Below, in pieces: positions 44,297-53,459 of a stretch of 64,000 nucleotides of DNA (within the stretch, counting starts at the first letter, position 1; each line of letters begins with the position of its first letter). The position numbers were made by a program, and so were the translations under genes. The notes beneath the pieces were generated by a model that saw nothing but the letters and a program-made list of their open reading frames with translations, did no database searches and was not told the origin of the DNA. Origin of the DNA: Erythrobacter sp. SG61-1L (GTDB lineage: Bacteria > Pseudomonadota > Alphaproteobacteria > Sphingomonadales > Sphingomonadaceae); NCBI RefSeq assembly GCF_001305965.1, contig NZ_JXQC01000003.1:3186861-3250860 (forward strand), written 5' to 3'.

Positions 44297-44342
44297 GATT
44301 GTCTGTTCTCTCCCTTCGTCCGCCGGTTCCGGCCTTTGCGGC

Positions 44343-45104
44343 CTAGATACCTCCCGGCGTGAAATCCTTGCCCAGTTCGCCCAGCCCCTCGCACAGTGTG
44401 TCCACTGCGCTGCGCAGGGTTTCCGGATCGGTCGAACGGATTACGAAATTGGCGCCGGTCTTCCCCTCACGGAAGAAGGGATAGCTGCCGATCTGGCAAC
44501 CTTCGTGTGCGGCTTCGACCTCGCGCAACAGGTTGGCGACTTCGCTTTCGGCAACCCAGCAGCCGATGGTTTCAGTGAGCAGCGGGGCGCCGCCTTCCAG
44601 CGTGCCGGTCAGCCCATCAAGCATCTGGGCGCAGATGGTGGGCACGCCCGCCATCACGAAGATGTTCTCCACATGGATGCCGGGCGCGCCCGACATGCGA
44701 TTGGGAATCAGGTCAGAGCCGGCAGGCACGCGGGCCATGCGCAGGCGCCCTTCATTGAGGCCGCCGCGCGTGGCGTAGTAATCTTCCAGGATCTTGCGCG
44801 CTTCGGGGTGGACGATCACTTCCACGCCCAGCGCGGCGGCGATGGCGTCCACCGTGATGTCGTCATGCGTGGGGCCAATGCCTCCGGTGGTGAACAGGTA
44901 ATCATGCTTCACGCGCAGTGCATTCACGGCCTCGACAATGGCTTCCATCACATCGGGCACCACTCGTACCTCGGTGAGGCGAATGCCCTGCACCTGCAGC
45001 CAGCTGGCCACCTGTGCGATGTTCTTGTCCTGCGTGCGGCCTGACAGGATCTCGTCGCCGATCACGACCAGCGCAGCTGTCCAGATTCGTTCACCCTTGC
45101 CCAT
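44343..45104 (-). CDS. CinA N-terminal/MoCF-domain protein (competence/damage-inducible A-like)
   Basis: A 253-residue protein starting TAALVVIGDEILSGRTQDKN, with TTGGIGPTHDDITVDAIAAAL, both diagnostic of the molybdopterin-binding (MoCF) domain of CinA. The nicotinamide-nucleotide amidase C-terminal domain of full CinA is missing. Short versions are annotated as putative pyrophosphatases. It stands 34 bases after the flavin monooxygenase gene. Confidence 0.85.
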   Translation of the reverse strand: MGKGERIWTAALVVIGDEILSGRTQDKNIAQVASWLQVQGIRLTEVRVVPDVMEAIVEAVNALRVKHDYLFTTGGIGPTHDDITVDAIAAALGVEVIVHPEARKILEDYYATRGGLNEGRLRMARVPAGSDLIPNRMSGAPGIHVENIFVMAGVPTICAQMLDGLTGTLEGGAPLLTETIGCWVAESEVANLLREVEAAHEGCQIGSYPFFREGKTGANFVIRSTDPETLRSAVDTLCEGLGELGKDFTPGGI

Positions 45105-45138
45105 GGCATGGGTGGTTAGGGCAATTCGATCCGGCCCG

Positions 45139-46617
45139 CTACTCCGCAGCTTGCGCTATTGCATTTCCAGCCTTTTCAAAGGCCAGCACGCCATCGTCCA
45201 CCGGCCGTTCGCGAAAGTCCTTCGCATCGGCGAGGTAATCCATGTTCAGCCGCCAGGGCAGTTCGGCAGCGCTCTTGGGCATCATGTGCCGTGCGCGCTG
45301 GATATAGCCGGACGAGTAATTGAACACGTCATCCTCCACCAACACACTTTCATCCGGCAGGGCGGGATAGACCGTGTCTGCCCCCAGCGCCTCCATGCGG
45401 TTGAGCACGTTGCAGACGTAGCTTGCCGTATTGTCGGCCCGCAGTGTCCAGGATGCGTTGAGATAGCCGAACACCACGGCGAAGTTGGCCATGTTGGAGA
45501 ACATGCAGCCGCGATAGAACCAGTGCTGCGCCCAGTCGGCGGTCTGCCCATCCACGCTCACAGCAATCTTGCCGCCCATGGTCAGGGCAAGGCCGGTGGC
45601 GGTGACGATGATATCCGCATCGAGGTGCTCGCCGCTTTCCAGCTGGATGCCGGTGGCGTCGAACCGCTCGATCCGGTCGGTGACGATGGAGGCTTTGCCG
45701 GATTTTACGGCCTCGAACAGATCGCCGTCGGGCACCAGGCACAGGCGCTGTTCCCACGGATTGTAGGGTGGCACGAAGTCCTTCGCGTTCCATGCCGGGC
45801 CAAGGGCCTTTTGCGCGTTGCGGGTAAGGAAGCCTGCGATCTTCTCCGGCTTGGCCCGCGCCCGCTTGAAGATGAAATTGTGCATGCGGATATTCTTGAA
45901 CCGGGTGATCCGGTAGGCGAGCCGCTGCGGCAGCACCTTGCGCAGGAAATTGGCGACGGCATCCTTCTGCGGGCGGGCACCCATCCATGTGGGCGTGCGC
46001 TGCAGCATGGTCACATGGGCGGCATCTTTCGCCATGGCGGGCAGGATCGTCACTGCCGTGGCGCCCGACCCGACGATCACTACCTTCTTACCCTTGTAGT
46101 CCAGCCCTTCCGGCCAGAATTGCGGGTGGACGATAGTGCCCCGGAAATCCTCCCGGCCCGCAAAGCCGGCATCATAGGGATTGTCGTAATCGTAATAGCC
46201 TGAGCCGAGATAGAGGAAGGAGGCAGTGCGATGGCTGCGATGGCCACCTGCATCTTCCAGTTCGACATGCCACAGCGCTTCGGCAGAATGGAAATCGGCA
46301 CTGACCACTTTCTGCCCGAATTCCATGTTCGGGCGGATGCCGTATTTGTCGACCACCCGCTCAAGATATTCGAGGATGTTCGGCCCGTCGGCGATGGATT
46401 GCTCGTGAATCCAGGGTTCGAAGCGGAAACCGAAACTGTGCATGTCGCTGTCGGACCGGATGCCGGGATAGCGGAACAAATCCCACGTGCCTCCCAGCCT
46501 CTCCCGCCGGTCGACCATTGCATAGCTGCGATGCGGGCACAGCATCTTCATATGCGCGGCCATCGAAATGCCGGAAATACCGGCGCCGACGATCAGGACA
46601 TCTACGTCGCCTGCCAT
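45139..46617 (-). CDS. Flavin-containing/Baeyer-Villiger-type monooxygenase
   Basis: NADPH-dependent oxygenation of a ketone or heteroatom. The 492-residue protein has GAGISG at 11-16 (FAD), the fingerprint F158-R-G-T-I-V-H-P-Q-F-W-P169, which matches FxGxxxHxxxW[P/D] of Baeyer-Villiger monooxygenases, and a second nucleotide site VGSGATA. It is a little shorter than classical BVMOs. It heads a putative four-gene minus-strand unit with a palindromic operator just upstream. Confidence 0.88.
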   Translation of the reverse strand: MAGDVDVLIVGAGISGISMAAHMKMLCPHRSYAMVDRRERLGGTWDLFRYPGIRSDSDMHSFGFRFEPWIHEQSIADGPNILEYLERVVDKYGIRPNMEFGQKVVSADFHSAEALWHVELEDAGGHRSHRTASFLYLGSGYYDYDNPYDAGFAGREDFRGTIVHPQFWPEGLDYKGKKVVIVGSGATAVTILPAMAKDAAHVTMLQRTPTWMGARPQKDAVANFLRKVLPQRLAYRITRFKNIRMHNFIFKRARAKPEKIAGFLTRNAQKALGPAWNAKDFVPPYNPWEQRLCLVPDGDLFEAVKSGKASIVTDRIERFDATGIQLESGEHLDADIIVTATGLALTMGGKIAVSVDGQTADWAQHWFYRGCMFSNMANFAVVFGYLNASWTLRADNTASYVCNVLNRMEALGADTVYPALPDESVLVEDDVFNYSSGYIQRARHMMPKSAAELPWRLNMDYLADAKDFRERPVDDGVLAFEKAGNAIAQAAE

Positions 46618-46633
46618 CGATCTCTCTCCCTTT

Positions 46634-46651
46634 GCTTACATTTGTGTAAGC
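46634..46651 (-). promoter_or_regulatory. Palindromic operator upstream of the monooxygenase
   Basis: GCTTACA-TTTG-TGTAAGC, a perfect 7-bp inverted repeat with a 4-base spacer, 16 bases before the monooxygenase ATG. Size and symmetry suit a TetR-type repressor; no such gene is adjacent. Confidence 0.55.
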
Positions 46652-46727
46652 CGTTTCCATCCGCTCGCCAATGGGGGCCGTGCGCCTGCGATTGCCAGCC
46701 GCGCGTGGCTCTGTCAGATGGTGCTGC

Positions 46728-47699
46728 ATGACGATTGTCGCGGCAAGGCGCTATTCGGCGGGCAAGGTAACGGTGCCCGCGCTCGATCTCGAGCATTGCG
46801 ACCTGCCGACTGCCGATGGCGAGTTCGACTGGATCGGCGTGGCGGACCCCAGCGAGGACGAGCTGGTCCTGCTCCAGCACCGCTATGGGCTGCATCCGCT
46901 GGCGATCGAGGATGCGCTGACGCGCGGCGCCCCAGCCAAGGCGGAAGCTTTCGGTACCATGCTGTTCGTGATGACCTGCACGGCCGCTCTCGAAGAGCAG
47001 GAAGGCATTGCCTATGGACAGACTGCGATCTTCCTCGACAAGCATTTCATCATCACCGTCCGTCAGGGCAGTGCCCGTGCGCACACCGCGCTGCGCCAGC
47101 AACTGGAAGCAATGCCGGAGCGGCTGGCTGAAGGGCCGGACGTGGTGCTGCACGGTCTGCTGGACTATCTGGTGGATGGATACGGCCCCTTGCTCGACAG
47201 TCTCGACAAGGCGGTCGAGGAAATGGAGGAAGGCGCCATTGTCGGCTTCCCGGATCAGGCGCGTATCCGTCGCATATTCCGCCTGCGCCGCAGGCTCCGC
47301 CGGTTCGAAAGCAATGTGCGCCATATGGAGGAAGTGGCAGGCAAGCTCGCCTCGGCCAGCCTGCCGGCCATCGACAAGAAGGCACGGCCTTACTTCAACG
47401 ACATTCACGATCATGTGCGCCACAGCCTCAGCCGGGCGCGGGGTTTGAACGAGACTCTTGGCAGCATCGTGGAAGTGGCCAGCCTGCTCGAACAGAACCG
47501 GCAGGGCGCGATTACTCGCCAGCTTGCCGCCTGGGCTGCGATCCTGGGTGTGCCCACTGCTCTGGCCGGGGTCTATGGCATGAACTTCGACTTCATGCCT
47601 GAACTGCACTGGCACTATGGCTATTTCGCCGTGACCGGACTGATGCTGACGATCTGCCTCGGCCTTTTCTGGCGCTTCCGCCGGATCGGCTGGCTCTGA
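46728..47699 (+). CDS. CorA family Mg2+/Co2+ transporter
   Basis: The 323-residue protein has a large cytoplasmic domain and two C-terminal membrane helices. The signature YGMNF precedes the last helix, as in CorA. The ATG at 46728 starts MTIVAARRYSAG; the upstream frame is not gene-like. A bidirectional-looking terminator separates it from folD. Confidence 0.92.
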   Translation: MTIVAARRYSAGKVTVPALDLEHCDLPTADGEFDWIGVADPSEDELVLLQHRYGLHPLAIEDALTRGAPAKAEAFGTMLFVMTCTAALEEQEGIAYGQTAIFLDKHFIITVRQGSARAHTALRQQLEAMPERLAEGPDVVLHGLLDYLVDGYGPLLDSLDKAVEEMEEGAIVGFPDQARIRRIFRLRRRLRRFESNVRHMEEVAGKLASASLPAIDKKARPYFNDIHDHVRHSLSRARGLNETLGSIVEVASLLEQNRQGAITRQLAAWAAILGVPTALAGVYGMNFDFMPELHWHYGYFAVTGLMLTICLGLFWRFRRIGWL

Positions 47700-47704
47700 C
47701 GAAA

Positions 47705-47728
47705 AAGGGGCCCGAAATCGGGCCCCTT
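47705..47728. terminator. Terminator between corA and folD
   Basis: AAGGGGCCCGA and TCGGGCCCCTT form an 11-bp stem. On the minus strand it is followed by TTTC (a run of five T's in all), making it a good terminator for folD; on the plus strand it lies 5 bases past the corA stop. Confidence 0.8.
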
Positions 47729-47750
47729 GAACGTCTGGCTGCGATGCCGC

Positions 47751-48689
47751 TCAGTCTTCCGACTGGCCGAAGATCATCGAACGATCGGGCAGATCGTCCC
47801 AGTCGATCTGGAAGCCGTCGCTGCTCTTGCCCGAAAGCTGTTCCTTGGCGGCCTGCACAGTGTTGGCCAGCAGACAGGAAATGGTCATCGGGCCGACGCC
47901 GCCGGGCACCGGAGTGACCGCGCGAGCGTGCTGCACCTCGTCGAACGCCACGTCGCCCACCAGCTTGGTGGTGCCGTCTTCGTTCTTCTGGCGAGTGATG
48001 CCCACGTCGATGATTACGGCGCCTTCCTTCACCCAGTCGCCCTTCACCAGACGCGGAGCGCCGGCGGCAGCGATGATGATATCGGCCTTGCGGCACAGGC
48101 CCGGCAGATCCTTCGTCTCGATATGAGTGACCGTAACGGTCGCCTCCCGTTCGAGCAGGAGCATGGCGATAGGTTTGCCGACGATGTTGGACTTGCCGAT
48201 CACCACCACATCGAGACCGGTCAGATCGTCGAACACCGTATCGAGCAGCTTGGTCACGCCCAGCGGAGTGCAGGGCACGATGCCGCCCGTGCCGGTGGAC
48301 AGGCGGCCCACATTCACCGGGTGGAAGCCGTCGACATCCTTGGAAGGAAGGATGGCGCGCAGCACCAGGCCGGTGTCGATATGCCGGGGCAGAGGCACCT
48401 GAACCAGAATGCCGTGCACGGAAGGATCGGCGTTCAGCGTGGCGATCAGGGCCAGCAGCTCTTCCTGCGTGGTCTGTTCGGGCATGCGATGCTCGACCGA
48501 CAGGATGCCCGTCTTCTCGCAGCCCTTGATCTTGCGGCCGACATAGACTTCGCTTGCCGGATCGCTGCCCACCAGCACCACGGCGAGACCGGGGCGAGGC
48601 AGACCCGCCTCGGTCATCGCGCGCACTTCGGCGGCGGTTTCCTCGTCAAGCTTGCGCGCTACGGCGCGCCCGTCGATAATGTCGGCCAT
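47751..48689 (-). CDS. folD: Bifunctional methylene-tetrahydrofolate dehydrogenase/methenyl cyclohydrolase FolD
   Basis: Converts 5,10-methylene- to 10-formyl-tetrahydrofolate. The 312-residue protein has YVGRKIKGCEKTG with the catalytic Lys, GILVQVPLPRHI, SKDVDGFHPVNVG and GKSNIVGKPIAMLL. It starts 14 bases after metF. Beside a LigM/DesA-like demethylase, it would recycle C1 units from aryl methyl groups. Confidence 0.95.
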   Translation of the reverse strand: MADIIDGRAVARKLDEETAAEVRAMTEAGLPRPGLAVVLVGSDPASEVYVGRKIKGCEKTGILSVEHRMPEQTTQEELLALIATLNADPSVHGILVQVPLPRHIDTGLVLRAILPSKDVDGFHPVNVGRLSTGTGGIVPCTPLGVTKLLDTVFDDLTGLDVVVIGKSNIVGKPIAMLLLEREATVTVTHIETKDLPGLCRKADIIIAAAGAPRLVKGDWVKEGAVIIDVGITRQKNEDGTTKLVGDVAFDEVQHARAVTPVPGGVGPMTISCLLANTVQAAKEQLSGKSSDGFQIDWDDLPDRSMIFGQSED

Positions 48690-48703
48690 TCCCAGATCTT
48701 GCC

Positions 48704-49573
48704 TTAGTGTTTGTCGGCGTAGCCGTTGATCCAGTCGGCAGACGCGGTTAGCGCGCCGAACGGGTAGAAGTGCAGGCGAACGCGGCCGGCTTCTTCGGTC
48801 AGGCCCTTGTCGAGCGAGTTGACCAGCTTGTCCGGGCCGGCGCTGCCGATGAGGTTGGTCAGCGAGATGCCGTACTTCTTCATAACAGAAGCCGATGCAC
48901 CCACGCCGCAGCGCTTGGCGAAGCCCAGCAGGCGCTTGATGCCAGCGGGGCCGGGGATGCCGAGGCGCACAGGCACGTCGATGCCGCGACCGCGCATTTC
49001 CTTCACCCATTCGACAATGGCATCATCGTCGAACGCGAACTGGGTCACGACCAGCGGGGTCATGCCGCGGCTGCGGATCGCTTCGATCTTCTTTTCCATC
49101 CAGATCCACAGATCGGGCTTGGAGACATTCGGGTGGCCTTCAGGGTGGCCGCCGATGCCAACGATTTCGATGCCGTACTTTTCAAGCAGGCCGGTCTCGA
49201 TGATCTGCAGCGAGTCCGAATAGGGGCCTTCCGGCTCCGGCGGGTCGCCCGCGATGATGAAGACGCGCTTCACGGCAGCCTGACTGGTGATGTCCGACAG
49301 ATACTGCTCAAGCTCGGCTTCAGAAGTGAAGCGGCGGGCAGAAAGGTGGACGATCGGTTCGAAGCCGAGGTCACGCACCAGCTTGGCGCATTCGACGCGC
49401 TGGCTCATTTCCTCGCCGGGCAGGAAGGTCACGGCGATCTGGGTGCCGGGACGGATCTTCGATGCGGCTTCCTTGAGGCCTTCGATTTCCTTCGCCGTCA
49501 TTTCGAGCGAATAACCGTCGACCATGTTGGCGCGCGATTTTTCCCAGTCGGGATGGATGGCGGCGTAGGACAT
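48704..49573 (-). CDS. metF: Methylenetetrahydrofolate reductase MetF
   Basis: FAD enzyme interconverting methylene- and methyl-tetrahydrofolate. The 289-residue protein is a TIM barrel with AVTFLPGEEMS near the start and FIIAGDPPEPEGPYSDSLQI. In sphingomonads that demethylate vanillate or syringate, MetF runs in the oxidative direction on the methyl-tetrahydrofolate produced; the neighbourhood supports that use. Its start is 188 bases from the divergent hydrolase. Confidence 0.93.
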   Translation of the reverse strand: MSYAAIHPDWEKSRANMVDGYSLEMTAKEIEGLKEAASKIRPGTQIAVTFLPGEEMSQRVECAKLVRDLGFEPIVHLSARRFTSEAELEQYLSDITSQAAVKRVFIIAGDPPEPEGPYSDSLQIIETGLLEKYGIEIVGIGGHPEGHPNVSKPDLWIWMEKKIEAIRSRGMTPLVVTQFAFDDDAIVEWVKEMRGRGIDVPVRLGIPGPAGIKRLLGFAKRCGVGASASVMKKYGISLTNLIGSAGPDKLVNSLDKGLTEEAGRVRLHFYPFGALTASADWINGYADKH

Positions 49574-49761
49574 GAGTGTGCTCCCAAATGTTCCAGGCGG
49601 CTGCTGGTGGCGGATTCGCCTTGTTGGTTGGATTTTGCGGCCCCTTTTTCACGCAAGGGCCGCCATTGCAAGAATGTCTCTAGCAAAGGCCCATTTATTC
49701 GTATAGGTGAAATGTTCACGTTGACGAAGAAAGTTGCGAGCGCGACTTCTGGGGAGACCGG

Positions 49762-50454
49762 ATGCTGATCCTGCTGCCAGGCCTGATTTGCGATGCGAGC
49801 ATTTATGCCGCGCAAACGGCCGCTTTTGCTGATGCGAAGGCCATCGATGGCTATGGAACCGCGGATTCCCTTGAAGAGATGGCGCGCGTCGCGCTCAGCC
49901 AGTGCCCGGAGCGATTCGACCTGTTCGGCCATTCCATGGGTGGACGCGTGGCGCTGGAAGTGTTCAGACTGGCACCGGAACGCGTTCGGCGACTCGCCCT
50001 TGTCAGCACGGGGATGCACTCCGTTAAGCCGGGCGAGCGTGAGAAGCGCCAGGTGCTGATCGATATCGGGCGGGAAAAGGGCGTGGAAGCCCTGGTCGAT
50101 GCCTGGCTCCCTCCGATGGTCGCACCTGAACGTCTGGAGGAAGAGGAACTGATGGCCCCCATGCGCGACATGTGCATCCGCGCCGGCACGCAAGTGTTCG
50201 AAGCGCAGATCGCCGCGCTGCTGGGGCGCCCCGAGGTGGAAAGCCTCCTGCCCACTATTAGCTGTCCCACTCTGGTCATGACCGGTTCGAAGGACGGCTG
50301 GAGCGGCCCCGCGCAGCATGAAGAGATCGCGGCAGCCATTCCGACCTCGGAACTCGTCATCGTTCCGGGCTCCGGCCATATGATCATGGCCGAAGCGCCC
50401 GACGCGGTGAACGCAGCGATCGCCGACTGGCTCGCCCGGCCGGCAAACGATTAA
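49762..50454 (+). CDS. Alpha/beta hydrolase
   Basis: A 230-residue protein with nucleophile S58 in FGHSMGGR, an acid in TGSKDGWSG and a His in VPGSGHMIMAE. Substrate unknown; it may release an ester or lactone feeding the neighbouring demethylase. GGGGAG precedes the ATG. The LigM/DesA-like gene follows after 57 bases. Confidence 0.88.
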   Translation: MLILLPGLICDASIYAAQTAAFADAKAIDGYGTADSLEEMARVALSQCPERFDLFGHSMGGRVALEVFRLAPERVRRLALVSTGMHSVKPGEREKRQVLIDIGREKGVEALVDAWLPPMVAPERLEEEELMAPMRDMCIRAGTQVFEAQIAALLGRPEVESLLPTISCPTLVMTGSKDGWSGPAQHEEIAAAIPTSELVIVPGSGHMIMAEAPDAVNAAIADWLARPAND

Positions 50455-50511
50455 CCCAACCGTTCAACCCGTAGCTTCAACAGAGCCCTTTTTTCCTAGG
50501 AGAGGCATGAC

Positions 50512-51921
50512 ATGAGTGAGCAAACCCTTCAGCAGAAGCTGGATTCGGTCGACAACGTCGTCGACTTCCTGCGCAACCAGCAGGTCGGCCCGAACGTCTA
50601 TCCGGGCGTGCCGGCAGAATATTCCAACTGGCGCAACGAACAGCGCGCCTGGTCGGAAAGCGCCGTTCTGTTCAACCAGTCCTACCACATGGTCGAACTC
50701 TATGTGACCGGCCCCGACGCTTTCGCGATGCTCAACTACCTGGGCATCAACAGCTTCAAGAACTTCACCGTGAACAAGGCCAAGCAGTGGGTTCCCGTGA
50801 CCCCCGACGGCTATGTGATCGGTGACGTGATCCTGTTCTACCTGGATGAAGAGACCTTCAGCCTGGTCGGCCGCGCTCCGGCTATCGAATGGGCCGAATA
50901 CCACGCCTCGACCGGCAAGTGGAACGTGAAGGTGGAACGCGACGAGCGCACCGCCCTGCGTACCGACGGCAAGCGCAAGAACTATCGCTTCCAGCTTCAG
51001 GGCCCGAACGCCATGAAGGTGCTGGAAAAGGCGATGGGCACCACCCCGCCCGACATCAAGTTCTTCAACATGGCCCACATCGACATCTCTGGTAAGGACG
51101 TGATCGCGCTCCGCCACGGCATGGCCGGTCAGCCGGGTTACGAACTGTTCGGCCCCTGGGACGATTACGCAGCCGTTCACGGTGCGCTGGTGGAAGCCGG
51201 CAAGGAATTCGGCCTGACCCTCGTCGGCGGCCGCGCCTATTCGTCGAACACCCTGGAATCGGGCTGGCTGCCTTCGCCGCTGCCCGCCACCTACACCGGT
51301 GACGACGAAATCTCGAAGGGCTTCCGCGAGTGGGCTTCGGCCAACTCCTATGCCGGCAAGTGCTCGATCGGCGGTTCCTACATTCCGGAAAGCATCGAAG
51401 GCTACTACCTGACCCCCTGGGATATCGGTTACGGCATCATCGTGAAGTTCGATCATGACTTCGTGGGCCGCGAAGCCCTCGAAAAGATGGCCGAACAGAA
51501 GCACAAGCAGAAGGTCACCCTCGCGCTCGATCCGGAAGACGTGAACCGCGTCATGAGCTCGATGTTCGCCAAGGGCGACCGCGCCAAGTACTTCGAATTC
51601 CCGAGCGCCGTGTACGCAATGCACCCGTTCGACGAAGTTAAGTGCGACGGCAAGGTGATCGGCGTTTCGACCTGGATTGGCTATTCGTCGAACGAAGGCG
51701 CGATGCTCTCGATCGGCATGATCGATCCGGACTTCGCCGAATTCGGCAAGGAAGTGACGCTGGTTTGGGGTGAACCCAACGGCGGCACCACCAAGCCGAC
51801 CGTCGAGCCGCACGTGCAGACCGAAATCAAGGCGATCGTCTCGCCGGTGCCGTACTCGGCCGTGGCGCGTAACGCCTATGCCGACAGCTGGCGCCAGTCG
51901 GGCAAGGGCGCCAACGCCTGA
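50512..51921 (+). CDS. LigM/DesA-family tetrahydrofolate-dependent aryl O-demethylase
   Basis: Moves the methyl of a methoxy-aromatic acid to tetrahydrofolate. The 469-residue protein has a GcvT-like fold. Residues Y30, H59, R121 and Y243 fall where the active-site Tyr, His, Arg and Tyr of Sphingobium LigM (vanillate/3-O-methylgallate demethylase) stand, by comparison with the family from memory; the neighbourhoods NQSYHMVELY, LVGRAPAIEW and GRAYSSNTLESGW are conserved. Overall it looks about half identical to LigM, so vanillate, syringate or another substrate is possible. A strong SD (AGGAGAGG) and terminator frame it. Confidence 0.88.
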   Translation: MSEQTLQQKLDSVDNVVDFLRNQQVGPNVYPGVPAEYSNWRNEQRAWSESAVLFNQSYHMVELYVTGPDAFAMLNYLGINSFKNFTVNKAKQWVPVTPDGYVIGDVILFYLDEETFSLVGRAPAIEWAEYHASTGKWNVKVERDERTALRTDGKRKNYRFQLQGPNAMKVLEKAMGTTPPDIKFFNMAHIDISGKDVIALRHGMAGQPGYELFGPWDDYAAVHGALVEAGKEFGLTLVGGRAYSSNTLESGWLPSPLPATYTGDDEISKGFREWASANSYAGKCSIGGSYIPESIEGYYLTPWDIGYGIIVKFDHDFVGREALEKMAEQKHKQKVTLALDPEDVNRVMSSMFAKGDRAKYFEFPSAVYAMHPFDEVKCDGKVIGVSTWIGYSSNEGAMLSIGMIDPDFAEFGKEVTLVWGEPNGGTTKPTVEPHVQTEIKAIVSPVPYSAVARNAYADSWRQSGKGANA

Positions 51922-51950
51922 GCTGACTGACAGTTTCTGTCAAATTGAAG

Positions 51951-51978
51951 GGGCGGTCGCGCAAGCGGCCGCCCTTTT
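51951..51978 (+). terminator. Rho-independent terminator of the O-demethylase gene
   Basis: GGGCGGTCGC (51951-51960) pairs with GCGGCCGCCC (51965-51974; one wobble) around a GCAA tetraloop, followed by TTTT. Confidence 0.88.
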
Positions 51979-52133
51979 CGTTTGGATGCGTGCTTCCTGC
52001 CGGCGCGGACTGTTCTCGAAGGTTAAAATGCGCTCGGAGCGATAAAGCTTATTGATTTCGTCAACTGCTTTCTGGCAATCCGGTTCTGCAAGCGGTGGAA
52101 GACACGCCGCACCAGACAGCTGGGAGAGTATGG

Positions 52134-53036
52134 ATGGCGAAAGGCGCTTCACTACGCCTGGGAAGAATTGTCGGCGGACTGGCCACAGCAGCGGCTGCTG
52201 TGACGGCACTTGCCGCGCCAGCATCGGCACAGACTGATCGCAGTGCACCGATACCGGAAGAGCGTTTTCAGCAGATGATCCCGAAGCACCCCGGTTATCT
52301 GGGTGCTCTGGCGCCGGAGAACCTGAAGAAGGAGCGTCCTGCGCCTCCGTTTGACCTGACGGGGACCTGGTTCGTGGATCTGCGCGAAGGGTTCTCCAAG
52401 TTCATGTTCGGCCCGCCCTATCCCAACTTCCACGAGGAAGGGCGCCGCGCGCAGGAGGAGGCCAAGGCCGCTGCCGCGCGGGGCGAGACCTACCGGGATT
52501 CGATCGGCCAGTGTTACCCGCCGGGCATGCCGATGATCATGACGCGCGTGTGGCCTCACGCCTTCATCCAGCTACCCACCGCAATCTACATGATCAGCGG
52601 CTTCAACAATGCCGTGCGCATGATCTACCTCGACGGGCGCGATTTCTCCGATCCCGATCTGGTGGTGCCTTCCTACAATGGTGAGAGCATCGGCCATTGG
52701 GAGGGCGATACGCTGGTGGTGCACACCAAATATTTCGAGACCGACAATCACTGGATCGACAGCGGCCTGCCGATCTCTGACGATTTCGAAATGTTTGAGC
52801 GTATCCGGCTGGTGGACGGCGGAAAGACGATGGAGGTGGAATACACCCTGATCGATCCGCAGAACTGGGATGGCGAGTGGAAGAACACCAAGCGCTATGT
52901 CCGGGCGGACTACACCGACATCAACGAGAGCCACTGCATCCTGCAATATAACGAGCATTTGCCCGGCACAAACCTGGGCAAGGCGACGGCCGACGAGCGC
53001 GGCGAAAGCGAAATCGAAGAGGTGACCGGTGAATAA
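52134..53036 (+). CDS. Secreted hypothetical protein A (SIGHWEGDT family)
   Basis: A 300-residue exported protein (signal peptide with ASA cleavage near residue 32). It holds DLTGTWFVDL, a cysteine in CYPPGMPMIM at 127-136 and SIGHWEGDTLVV at 185-196. The later protein A' shares these three marks, so both belong to one family of beta-rich periplasmic proteins. Function unknown. Start at 52134 follows GGGAGAG; an upstream ATG is less suited. The next gene overlaps by 8 bases. Confidence 0.7.
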   Translation: MAKGASLRLGRIVGGLATAAAAVTALAAPASAQTDRSAPIPEERFQQMIPKHPGYLGALAPENLKKERPAPPFDLTGTWFVDLREGFSKFMFGPPYPNFHEEGRRAQEEAKAAAARGETYRDSIGQCYPPGMPMIMTRVWPHAFIQLPTAIYMISGFNNAVRMIYLDGRDFSDPDLVVPSYNGESIGHWEGDTLVVHTKYFETDNHWIDSGLPISDDFEMFERIRLVDGGKTMEVEYTLIDPQNWDGEWKNTKRYVRADYTDINESHCILQYNEHLPGTNLGKATADERGESEIEEVTGE

Positions 53037-53448
53037 ACGTAGCGGCATTCTCGCCGCGGCGCTGGCTTTTGCCGTGCCGCTGGCCATTGCGGCGCCCGCC
53101 ATGGCGCATCACAGCTTTGCGATGTTCGACCAGAAGAAGGTGATGACCCTGGTGGGCACGGTTACCGAGTTCCAGTGGACCAACCCGCACGCCTTCATCG
53201 AGATCGATGTGCCCAGTGGCGGCAAGGTCACGCATTGGAGCATCGAGCTCAACAGCCCGAACAATCTCAAGCGGCAGGGCTGGAGCCGTACCTCGCTCAA
53301 GACGGGCGACAAGATCACCCTGCGGATGAACCCGCTGCGGGACGGCAAGAAGGGCGGCCTGTTCCTCGATCTGAAGAAGGCTGACGGCAAGGTGCTGGAT
53401 TCCGGCCTGCCGAAGGACGGCACGCCGATCAACGTGCCCAAGGTTTGA
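53029..53448 (+). CDS. DUF6152 periplasmic protein B
   Basis: A 139-residue exported protein; the signal peptide should be cut after AMA at residue 26, leaving a mature chain beginning His-His-Ser. A beta-rich domain follows, with WTNPHAFIEIDVP and SPNNLKRQGWSRTSLKTGDK. A paralogue (B') follows directly. Mature N-terminal histidines in periplasmic beta barrels such as CopC bind copper; here this is inferred. GTG start, overlapping gene A by 8 bases. Confidence 0.75.
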   Translation: MNKRSGILAAALAFAVPLAIAAPAMAHHSFAMFDQKKVMTLVGTVTEFQWTNPHAFIEIDVPSGGKVTHWSIELNSPNNLKRQGWSRTSLKTGDKITLRMNPLRDGKKGGLFLDLKKADGKVLDSGLPKDGTPINVPKV

Positions 53449-53459
53449 GGAGAGACCCG

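Noticed and set aside
49574-49761. SAM-II-type riboswitch before metF
   Set aside because: The 188-bp region lacks the expected pseudoknot stems; only weak promoter-like pieces are visible.
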